This document shows, piece after piece, positions 1-6,343 of a DNA stretch of 8,717 nucleotides. The first letter of the stretch is position 1, and each line of letters begins with the position of its first letter. A program made the translations under genes and the position numbers. The notes below the pieces were generated by a model. That model was not told the DNA's origin, did no database searches, and was given only the letters and a program-made list of their open reading frames with translations. The stretch is taken from contig WFYM01000158.1 of assembly GCA_015490115.1 (NCBI GenBank), forward strand, positions 1 through 8,717, read 5' to 3'. Source of the DNA: Aquificaceae bacterium. GTDB taxonomy: Bacteria; Aquificota; Aquificia; Aquificales; Aquificaceae.

Positions 1-639
1 AGGTCTCGGTGTGTTCCCCTTCGTGAGGACGGCGAGGTTCTGGTAGACGACAGCTTCGAAGAGGCTCGCTATTATCTCCTCTACGGGAACTCCCGCTTTC
101 ACGAGTGTGTTCACGTCCGCCTCAGCGAATATACCGCACTTGGAGCTTACCTTGTGGGTTTGGTAGCCGAGGTATCCCATCTTGGAGAGTTTTTCCGGAG
201 GTATGCCGAGCTTCCTCGCACACTTTTCTATGAAGGTTCCCGTCCCTCCCGCGCAGGCGCTCTGCATGAAGACCTGACGCGTCCTCCTTTCCCCTTCCCC
301 GTGGAAGAAGATGGTCTTCATGTCCTCACCACCTATCTCGGAGACGAACCTGACCTCAGGGTGTAGGGTCTCGACCGCCGTTGCGACAGCCACAACCTCT
401 TGGACGAACCTCGCCCCTATCAGCTCACCTATTAGACCTCCCCCCGAACCCGTTATGTAGACCCTGTCTCTTCCCCGCTTGAAGCCGTAGTCCCTCTCGA
501 GATTTTCGAGGAACTCTAAAACCTTCTCCGCCTGTTTTGTGTTGTGTCTTTCGTATCTCTTGGCTATTATGTTCCCTCTGTCGTCTATGAGAACGTATTT
601 GCAGGTCGTGGAACCTACGTCAAGACCGAGGGTTAGCAT
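1..639 (-). CDS. HgdC/BcrA-BadG type ATP-dependent activase (ASKHA fold), partial, C-terminal end outside the window
   Basis: This protein belongs to the CoA-substrate-specific enzyme activase family (activators of 2-hydroxyacyl-CoA dehydratases and benzoyl-CoA reductases). These cytosolic homodimers hydrolyse ATP to drive one low-potential electron onto a partner iron-sulfur protein. The 213 visible residues start with the phosphate-1 loop of ASKHA ATPases (LGLDVGSTT, residues 4-12). They also carry a second glycine-rich loop (ITGSGGG, 62-68) and EIGGED (101-106). Cys129 (SACAGGTGTF) and Cys168 (SSKCGIFAEAD) are 39 residues apart, the same spacing as the two [4Fe-4S] ligands Cys127/Cys166 that I recall for Acidaminococcus HgdC. 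Typical family members run about 255-330 residues, so the C-terminal part is missing off the left edge. The ATG lies 1 bp after the stop of the upstream gene, behind a GGGGAG ribosome site inside that gene, so the two are translated together. The family call is firm. The actual partner and substrate are unknown. Confidence 0.9.
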   Translation of the reverse strand, partial: MLTLGLDVGSTTCKYVLIDDRGNIIAKRYERHNTKQAEKVLEFLENLERDYGFKRGRDRVYITGSGGGLIGELIGARFVQEVVAVATAVETLHPEVRFVSEIGGEDMKTIFFHGEGERRTRQVFMQSACAGGTGTFIEKCARKLGIPPEKLSKMGYLGYQTHKVSSKCGIFAEADVNTLVKAGVPVEEIIASLFEAVVYQNLAVLTKGNTPRP

Positions 640-640
640 A

Positions 641-2143
641 TCACACTCTCCCCATCAGCTTGGCAACGTGCATCACGTAATTTGCAGCTGTTCCCGCATA
701 CCCGTAGTGGGGGACTTTGTAAGTAGCCTTTTTGAGCTTAGGGTGTTCCTCTTCGAAGTTCCTGATCTCCTCAAGGGTAAGACCTGTCCTCTCGAGGGCT
801 TCCTCGAACTCCCTCTGTGCGCGTTTTTTCGCCTCGGTGAGTATCATCTGGCACCTTGAGAGGGCGTGGACCTCCGCGTCCCCCTTTATCTCTATGGGTG
901 CGTAGAGGAGATCGGGGTATTTTCCGAGGACAGCCTGCATGGCTCCCACCGACATGGTGTTCGGCATGCAACCGTAAGGGGACAGCTCGCATATCATGTG
1001 GGCGTGTTTGTTCAGGTATGCGTGGAGGGCTTTTCCTATAAGCATGTGTCCCTCTCCTCCCGCGAGTAGGTAGTAAAAGTAAGGCTTTGCGAGACGCCTC
1101 AGCTCCTCTTGTGGCGGTAAGGGGTTGGGGATGTCGGAGAGGGCTTTCCTTAGTCTGTTGTAGGTGAAGTGGTAGAGGAATAGGAGGGTCTTTATCACCG
1201 CCTTTTTTAACCAGAACTTCTTTACGAACTCTTTGCTCTCCTCCATCCTCCAAAGAGCCATGTGGATCAGGTAGTCCATCCAGATGGAGACGGGAGGAGG
1301 GACAACCTCCGCACCTTCCTTTTCGAGCCACCTCTTTATGTTGTAGTTCCCGTCACCCTCGTGGGTCTGGAGCCAAAACTCTCCCGTTATCTTCACCTTC
1401 GGCTTTACCCTCAGCCTGTCTACCTCTATCTCGTCCCAGAGCCTCCTCACCTCCTTGAGGGCGTTCACGAAGTATGAGGTAAAAACGTGCCAGAGTAAGG
1501 ATCCCCACTTCTTTCCTTTTATAGGTCTTTTCCTGAACTTTTCGTAGAGTAGCTCAACGCTCTCTTTTAGGACCCTTTCCGTCTCGCCGGGGACGACCTC
1601 GTATGGGCGGACCGCGTATTCCATGTCCGTGAGCAGATCCCCTATGAACATGCTGTATACAAGTCCTAAGGTTAAGGGGACCGTGATCTCTATGCCACCC
1701 TCCTCCTGCTCCATCTTAAGGAGGTCGAGGAGGAATATCCTGAAGTCGGTAAGGTCGAGACCCTCGAGGACCCTCTCGTAAGACTCGTGATACTGACCGA
1801 ACCTGCAGGGACCGCAGGCTCCGACCGTCACGAACACGTATTTCTCCTTTACCGCCTCCTTACCTTCCCTCTCCGAGGCCTCCTTCAGGAACCTCGCCAG
1901 ATTTCCCGCCGGGAATATAGTCGGACAGCAAGCTCCCGTGTCTATAAGCTCCTTGCCTATGTCGAGATCGATCCTCTCTATCTGCGGTAAGGGCTTTGCC
2001 TTGTAGCCCATGTTCTCCAAAGCTCCCTGCATGAGCCTCTCATGTTTCCAAGTGAGACCCCCGTAGACTATGGTCACCTTCTTTCTCTCCTCCTTGCTGA
2101 GGGGTCTCGGTCTGTAAGCCCTGTAGTGCTGGATAGCCTCCAT
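641..2143 (-). CDS. COG3581-type cysteine-rich protein, 'acyl-CoA dehydratase activase-related'
   Basis: This is a 500-residue cytosolic protein of the poorly characterised COG3581 family. In other bacteria it is often found beside, or fused to, HgdC-type activases. Numbering from the ATG at 2143, cysteines occur in conserved-looking motifs: Cys72-Cys73 (GACCPT), Cys110/Cys113 (GACGPCRFGQYH), Cys385 and Cys392 (ICELSPYGCMPN) and Cys431 (SRCQM). The GPCRFGQY motif is the best family signature. A glycine motif GGEGHMLIGKA lies near 362-372. I infer that the cysteines bind an iron-sulfur cluster which takes the low-potential electron from the activase encoded next. No catalytic 2-hydroxyacyl-CoA dehydratase subunit pair is seen in the window. 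A GTG at 2152 would give 503 residues, but that codon is part of the ribosome site AGGAGGTG itself. The ATG at 2143 has ideal spacing (6 nt) from that site and is preferred. The gene follows tetR with 5 bp between stop and start. Confidence 0.8.
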   Translation of the reverse strand: MEAIQHYRAYRPRPLSKEERKKVTIVYGGLTWKHERLMQGALENMGYKAKPLPQIERIDLDIGKELIDTGACCPTIFPAGNLARFLKEASEREGKEAVKEKYVFVTVGACGPCRFGQYHESYERVLEGLDLTDFRIFLLDLLKMEQEEGGIEITVPLTLGLVYSMFIGDLLTDMEYAVRPYEVVPGETERVLKESVELLYEKFRKRPIKGKKWGSLLWHVFTSYFVNALKEVRRLWDEIEVDRLRVKPKVKITGEFWLQTHEGDGNYNIKRWLEKEGAEVVPPPVSIWMDYLIHMALWRMEESKEFVKKFWLKKAVIKTLLFLYHFTYNRLRKALSDIPNPLPPQEELRRLAKPYFYYLLAGGEGHMLIGKALHAYLNKHAHMICELSPYGCMPNTMSVGAMQAVLGKYPDLLYAPIEIKGDAEVHALSRCQMILTEAKKRAQREFEEALERTGLTLEEIRNFEEEHPKLKKATYKVPHYGYAGTAANYVMHVAKLMGRV

Positions 2144-2148
2144 GGCAC

Positions 2149-2712
2149 TCACCTCCTCAGGACTCCCCTCATACCGAACCTCACGATCTCATCAGCAATC
2201 TCACCGGGGTCAACACCCTCCTTATCGAGGAGACCCACTATTATCTCCTTCAGCGCCCCCATCACACCCCTTGCAACTATTTCCGTATCGCAGGGTCTCA
2301 CAAGCCCGAGTTCTATACCCTTGTCGAGGGAACCCTTTATGAGCTTTCGGACCTCCTCGAAGAACTCGTTTATGATCGAGAAGAGCTTAGGGTCGCAGTT
2401 CCTCTGCAGGACTATCCTCGCCAAGTCCTTCTCTTCGAGGGCAAGCTCTATAACCCTCTCTATGTTCTCCTTCACCTGCTCGATAGGGTCTTCTGAGAGG
2501 TCCACCACCTTTATCCTCTCCCTCAGCTCCTTTACTACCTCCCTCAGTATCTCCCTGAAGATCTCCTCCTTGCTCTTGAAGTAGAGGTAGAAGGTCCCCC
2601 TCGCCACTCCGGCTTCGTCTATTATGTGGGATATCTGGGTGTTGTAGTAGCCTTTCTCCGAAAAGAGCTTCTTCGCAGCCTCTAAGAGCCTCCCCCTTGT
2701 CTGAACTGACAT
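2149..2712 (-). CDS. TetR/AcrR-family transcriptional regulator
   Basis: This 187-residue protein has the length and layout of TetR repressors, which are dimers that bind palindromic operators and let go when a small ligand fills the C-terminal pocket. The N-terminal helix-turn-helix is classical: RLLEAAKKLFSEKGY (8-22), then ISHIIDEAGVARGTFYLYFKSKEEI (27-51, cut here only by motif), where VARGTFYLYF is the recognition helix. The C-terminal part (about 55-187) is all helical and variable, so the ligand cannot be read from it. The gene heads the operon with the COG3581-type protein and the activase, and its last codons contain the ribosome site of the next gene. The natural targets are therefore its own operon and perhaps the divergent plus-strand genes. 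A CoA thioester or other substrate of the downstream system is a plausible ligand, but this is only inference. No clear Shine-Dalgarno precedes the ATG, so the mRNA may be leaderless or have a very short leader. Confidence 0.92.
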   Translation of the reverse strand: MSVQTRGRLLEAAKKLFSEKGYYNTQISHIIDEAGVARGTFYLYFKSKEEIFREILREVVKELRERIKVVDLSEDPIEQVKENIERVIELALEEKDLARIVLQRNCDPKLFSIINEFFEEVRKLIKGSLDKGIELGLVRPCDTEIVARGVMGALKEIIVGLLDKEGVDPGEIADEIVRFGMRGVLRR

Positions 2713-2718
2713 GTCAGT
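2705..2718. promoter_or_regulatory. Perfect 14-bp palindrome on the tetR start codon, candidate TetR operator
   Basis: ACTGACATGTCAGT reads the same on both strands. It is centred on the tetR start codon region and runs from 6 bp upstream of the ATG to 8 bp into the gene. TetR-family operators are usually palindromes of about 14-20 bp close to or inside the regulator's own promoter. A repressor bound here would block the first bases of the transcript. The assignment as operator is inference; the symmetry is seen directly. Confidence 0.5.
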
Positions 2719-2729
2719 CTAATTTGAGC

Positions 2730-2758
2730 TTAGGGTAGTTCTTAAGAGATTTTATGAT
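2730..2758 (+). promoter_or_regulatory. Candidate sigma-70 promoter for the plus-strand operon
   Basis: TATGAT at 2753-2758 matches the -10 consensus in five of six positions. TTAGGG at 2730-2735 is a weak -35 element, but it lies at the optimal 17-bp spacing. Transcription would start near 2765, giving a leader of about 50 nt before the ATG at 2816. The -10 lies inside an imperfect palindrome (2751-2770). The poor -35 match keeps confidence low. No comparably clear promoter was found for the divergent tetR operon. Confidence 0.3.
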
Positions 2759-2770
2759 TTGAATCATGAA
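2751..2770. repeat. Imperfect 20-bp palindrome in the divergent intergenic region
   Basis: TTTATGATT and AATCATGAA flank a TG centre and pair in eight of nine positions, the exception being 2753/2768, a T-G pair. The repeat covers the candidate -10 element of the plus-strand operon. It could be a second operator, since both palindromes share TGA...TCA half-site ends, but the spacing between the half-sites differs (4 versus 6 bp). It could also be a chance feature of AT-rich intergenic DNA. Confidence 0.35.
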
Positions 2771-2815
2771 TCTCGGTGTGGTTTCTCCGAGGAGGGTAGC
2801 CATATTGTAGAATTT

Positions 2816-5623
2816 ATGGGGATTCTGGAGAGGCTCGTCGGAAAGAAAAAGGGGGCTGAGGAGAAGGTCTGGAGCTTCGGAGATCTAACTTTAAGGCTAT
2901 CTGAAGACCTCGAAAGGGACCCAGAGGCGAGGATAGAGGAATACTGGATAGAGGACATAGATGCGAGTTGGGACGGATACTGGGTCCTCGTCGGAAGGAG
3001 ATACGGTGTCTTCCAGCTCTACGACTGGAAGGGTAGGCTCCACAGACTTCCGGCGAGACCGCCCTCCCAGTCCGTCACCGACGTCGTCTTCGAGGGAAGA
3101 TACCTCAGCATACTCGCACCCCCATACCTCGTCGTTTACTACTTAAAGGATCCGAAGGACCCTTCTTCTTGGGAGAGCTTCAGGCTCTCTCAGGAGGGTG
3201 TGAGACCCTCAGGCGGTCTCAGCATAAGGAAGGGGACCCTCCTCTTTGGAGCTGTCGGGGAGAGGGTCTGCGGTGTAGACCTTTCTGGAAACTTCTCGGG
3301 CGGGACCCTCGAGTTTAGAACGAGCTTTACCTACAGGGACTCGGACATAGGAGACCTCAAGGTCATAAGGATACTCCCGAGCGGGAGGGTTGTTTTGGGA
3401 GGCGTGAAGGGTGTTGCTCTGTACAGCTTGAACGGCAAACTCCTCAAAAGGTTGGACCTCGCTCCCTCAAGAGCTGTAACCTCCGTCGGAGAGAAGATAT
3501 ACTTAGCGGACAGGAATTCTCAAAAAATCGTAGTTTACGACGCCGGAACCGACACAGTTCAGCTCGAGGTCCCACTCCACCACATACCCTCCTCCCTCGA
3601 CGTCTCCCCGGACGGGAGATTTCTCCTCACAGCGGACGAGGAGGAGAACAGGCTCGGCGTATACGACCTCTCTTCGGGAGAGTTCCTCGGTTTTGTCGAG
3701 GGATACGGCTACAGCGTTGTGAGGATCTCACCGGACGGATACGTTTACACCTCCCGCTTTGAAGACTCGGAGGAGGGAAGGCTCTACTTCCTTGAGCGGT
3801 TCGAGACGAACCTCCTCGACCTCCTATACCCTCAGGAGAGGAAAAAGCGTGTTGTGAGCAACGCCAAGAAGGTCTACAAAAACCTCGTGAAGAAGCTAAG
3901 GTCAGCAAGGTCCGAGGAGGAGGCGGAGGGCTTGGAAGAGTTTAAGGAACTCGCCTCGATAGACATACCCTTCAAGGAGGTGAGAGAACTTTACGAGTCC
4001 GCGGTGGAGAAAATAGAGGAGAGGAAGTTCCAGATATTCCTGAGCGGTATAGAGAAGAAGCTAAAGGAAGGAACGGTCACGGGAGAGGACTACGAGGAAC
4101 TCGTAAGGAGGATCGAGGTCTCACCCGACAACCGAAAGGGGGAGCTGAGCAAACTAAAAGAAAAGCTCGAAGAACACTTCAAAAAGGAAACGGGAAGGAG
4201 GTTAAGCTTGGTCAAGGAGTCCGTCGAAAGGGTAAGGACTACGGACCTCAGAGACCTCGAAGCCCTCGAAGAAGTGAAGGAGGCGAGAAAATACGTATCC
4301 AAGCTACCCAAAGAAATAGCCGAGGAAGCTGCGGAAACCCTCTCTAAAATACTTCAGGAGAAGATCGTAGGGGAGAGGCTGAGGACCTTCTCGATAAGGG
4401 ACTTGGGAGACAGGGTCCTCTTCGGGAGGGAGGAGTTCCCCAAGTTCAGGGGTGGTCCGAGGAGGCTGAGGTGGAGGGTGAGGTTAGAAGAGAGGATAGT
4501 TCAGGGAGGTAAGGTGTTCGGGAGGATAGTCTTCGAGAGGGAGGACGGTCTCTTAGCTGAGCCGAGGAGGTTCCCGAGCCTCCTACCGGAGGAGGAGCTA
4601 AGACCCTTCCCCTCTTGGGTCCCGAGGTATCTAAAACACCTGAACGGACTCCTCTCGAAAGAAAAAGTCAGGGTCCCGACCTTAGTCTCTTTCGAAGACA
4701 CACCTTGGTTCGTTCAGAACCTCGAGAGGTTTACCTCCCTCGTGAAGGAGCAGATAGAGTATCAGGAGGGTATAGTTATACTCGAAGGGGATGCGGGGGT
4801 GGGAAAGAACTTCCTCGTCGAGGTCTTTTCAGCCCTCACGGGGAGACCCCTCTTCATAGTCCCCTGCAACTCGAAAATGGAGAAGGAAGACATAACCTTC
4901 GTCTACGAGTTCGACCCGAAGAGGGGGACTAGGAAGGTATACTCCGACCTCGTCAAAGCCCTCCGAACACCCGGGGCTGTGATTTACCTCGACGAGATAA
5001 ACACCCTTCCCCCCTCCCTCGTCAAGATATTCAACCCCTTATTCGACTACAGGAGGTATCTCGTCCTGTCACAGGGTGAGGTTGTAAGGGCTGAGAAGGA
5101 AGTCATACTCGTGGGCGGTATGAACCCCCAGAACTACCTCGGTGTCTCGGAGCTTCCTCAGGACATAAAGTCGAGGGCAGACGTCCTCTACATAGACTAC
5201 CCGCCCTTTCAGGACGAGAGGGGCTTTTACTACCCGGATGAAGCCCTAATCCTCAAAGACTACACCCAACACCTTTCAAAGCTCGGGAAGGAGGAGTTCA
5301 CCTACCTTTGGTATCTCGTTGTGAACGGTGTCGTCACCGAAAAGGGGGAGAAGGTAAGGACTCCCGAAAGGGAGGAGGAGATAAGGCTCCTTTTTGACCT
5401 CCTCAGGATAGCCAACGAGATAAGGAAGGCTTACAGAGCTTACCAGACACAGCAGTCGGAGGAACCTGTCGACTTCGTCTTTTCCATAAGGGACACGATA
5501 AGGTGTGCGAGGAGGCTGAGGAAATACGGGGACGCTAAGAAGGCTGTCGAAGAGACTGTAATACCCAAGATAAGCTCCCCTTTAGAGAAGGAGATAGTGA
5601 GGAGTATAATTGAAAGGGCGTGA
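2816..5623 (+). CDS. Beta-propeller / helical stalk / MoxR-like AAA ATPase fusion protein
   Basis: A 935-residue protein, probably cytosolic, with no signal peptide or membrane segment. Residues about 40-330 are short beta-strand repeats of the propeller type; SPDGRFLLTAD followed by a VYDLSSGE-like turn (about 265-290) is the clearest blade. Residues about 340-525 are charged helices rich in Lys/Glu, probably a coiled-coil stalk. A short beta-rich piece (about 545-585) leads into a MoxR/AAA_5 domain. That domain has Walker A GDAGVGKN (658-665), Walker B VIYLDEI (722-728), sensor 1 in GGMNP (Asn770), a likely arginine finger SR (Arg787) and a sensor 2-like SIRDTIR (about 890-896). MoxR ATPases form hexamers that remodel or activate target proteins. 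The propeller probably selects the target, which is inference. Asn665 replaces the usual Ser/Thr of Walker A. The ATG at 2816 gives MGILERLVGKKK, a natural-looking N terminus; an in-frame TTG at 2759 would add 19 unconvincing residues. The stop overlaps rlmB. Confidence 0.8.
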   Translation: MGILERLVGKKKGAEEKVWSFGDLTLRLSEDLERDPEARIEEYWIEDIDASWDGYWVLVGRRYGVFQLYDWKGRLHRLPARPPSQSVTDVVFEGRYLSILAPPYLVVYYLKDPKDPSSWESFRLSQEGVRPSGGLSIRKGTLLFGAVGERVCGVDLSGNFSGGTLEFRTSFTYRDSDIGDLKVIRILPSGRVVLGGVKGVALYSLNGKLLKRLDLAPSRAVTSVGEKIYLADRNSQKIVVYDAGTDTVQLEVPLHHIPSSLDVSPDGRFLLTADEEENRLGVYDLSSGEFLGFVEGYGYSVVRISPDGYVYTSRFEDSEEGRLYFLERFETNLLDLLYPQERKKRVVSNAKKVYKNLVKKLRSARSEEEAEGLEEFKELASIDIPFKEVRELYESAVEKIEERKFQIFLSGIEKKLKEGTVTGEDYEELVRRIEVSPDNRKGELSKLKEKLEEHFKKETGRRLSLVKESVERVRTTDLRDLEALEEVKEARKYVSKLPKEIAEEAAETLSKILQEKIVGERLRTFSIRDLGDRVLFGREEFPKFRGGPRRLRWRVRLEERIVQGGKVFGRIVFEREDGLLAEPRRFPSLLPEEELRPFPSWVPRYLKHLNGLLSKEKVRVPTLVSFEDTPWFVQNLERFTSLVKEQIEYQEGIVILEGDAGVGKNFLVEVFSALTGRPLFIVPCNSKMEKEDITFVYEFDPKRGTRKVYSDLVKALRTPGAVIYLDEINTLPPSLVKIFNPLFDYRRYLVLSQGEVVRAEKEVILVGGMNPQNYLGVSELPQDIKSRADVLYIDYPPFQDERGFYYPDEALILKDYTQHLSKLGKEEFTYLWYLVVNGVVTEKGEKVRTPEREEEIRLLFDLLRIANEIRKAYRAYQTQQSEEPVDFVFSIRDTIRCARRLRKYGDAKKAVEETVIPKISSPLEKEIVRSIIERA

Positions 5624-6339
5624 GGCTCGTCGTTTGGGGAAGGAACCCGGTGGTGGAGGCTCTAAGGTCGGGGAAGGGCATCGAGAAGATATACTTAGCT
5701 CACGACACGACACCTCCCCCTGAACTTCTCAAACTCGCAAAAGAAAGGGGGGTGAAGGTCCAGAGGGTTTCGAGGGCGAAGGTGGAGGAACTCGCAGGAA
5801 CGAAGAAGACCCAAGGTGTCGTCGCCGTAATGAGTCCCGTCGAATACGTCTCTCCTGAGGAGCTTTTCGAGGAGGCTGTGAATAGAAACACCTTCTTCGT
5901 CGTTATAGACCACATAACGGACCCCCAGAACGTCGGGAATATCTTGAGGACCTGCGAGGTTTTGGGGGGAGCTGGAGCCATGCTTCCGAAGGACAGGACC
6001 TCACCCGTAAACGAGACCGTGGTAAAGGCTTCTTCTGGTGCGGTCTTTCACCTGAAGATAGCGAAGGTGCCGAGCCTCCTCAAAGCTCTTAAGAGCTTCA
6101 GCGGTATGGGAGGTTGGATAGTGGCGGTCGAGAAGGGGGGTAAGGACATAAGGGAGGTGGAGATACCAGTCCCCTGCGCCCTCATCCTCGGCTCGGAAGA
6201 CAAAGGAATTTCCCAGTCACTACTCGAAATTTCTGACCTCGTCGTTACCATACCTATGTGGGGTAAAGTTACTTCTTTGAACGTTGGCTCCGCCGGAGCT
6301 ATAGCCATGTGGGAGACGGTAAGGAGGCTCAGGAGATAA
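5620..6339 (+). CDS. rlmB: 23S rRNA (guanosine-2'-O-)-methyltransferase RlmB, SpoU/TrmH family
   Basis: Uses S-adenosylmethionine to methylate the 2'-O of G2251 in the peptidyl-transferase P-loop of 23S rRNA. The 239 residues match the usual RlmB length (about 240-250). An L30e-like RNA-binding domain comes first (about 1-75), opening with WGRNPVVEAL. The knotted SpoU catalytic domain follows with all three motifs: motif 1 DHITDPQNVGNILR (97-110, with Asn104 and Arg110), motif 2 LILGSEDKGIS (188-198, Glu193) and motif 3 IPMWGKVTSLNVGSAGA (211-227). Motif 3 normally reads SLNVS; Gly replaces Ser here. The start is GTG, whose last two bases and the next A form the stop of the upstream ATPase gene (GTGA, 4-bp overlap), so translation is coupled. 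TrmH (tRNA Gm18) is a related alternative, but the N-terminal substrate domain argues for RlmB. Confidence 0.9.
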   Translation: MRLVVWGRNPVVEALRSGKGIEKIYLAHDTTPPPELLKLAKERGVKVQRVSRAKVEELAGTKKTQGVVAVMSPVEYVSPEELFEEAVNRNTFFVVIDHITDPQNVGNILRTCEVLGGAGAMLPKDRTSPVNETVVKASSGAVFHLKIAKVPSLLKALKSFSGMGGWIVAVEKGGKDIREVEIPVPCALILGSEDKGISQSLLEISDLVVTIPMWGKVTSLNVGSAGAIAMWETVRRLRR

Positions 6340-6343
6340 AATC

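Noticed and set aside
539..859. A plus-strand open frame of 106 codons with a hydrophobic start that resembles a signal peptide
   Set aside because: It is antisense across the junction of the activase and COG3581-type genes, has no ribosome site, and both minus-strand genes are well supported.
771..1331. A 186-codon open frame on the minus strand
   Set aside because: It lies wholly within the COG3581-type gene in another frame of the same strand; its product is rich in Arg, Pro, Gly and His with no domain signature, typical of a shadow of AGG/GAG-rich coding DNA.
2042..2584. A 180-codon open frame on the plus strand
   Set aside because: It is antisense to tetR and the start of the next gene; the Ser/Leu-rich translation is the usual mirror of charged helical coding sequence.
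2804..2809. TACAAT on the minus strand as a -10 for the tetR operon
   Set aside because: A good hexamer match, but no -35-like sequence lies 16-18 bp upstream, and it would give a leader of about 90 nt without any ribosome site.
4930..5400. A possible VWA-type partner domain for the MoxR ATPase
   Set aside because: No DxSxS metal-site motif was found in this protein or elsewhere in the window; the region is the C-terminal half of the ATPase domain.
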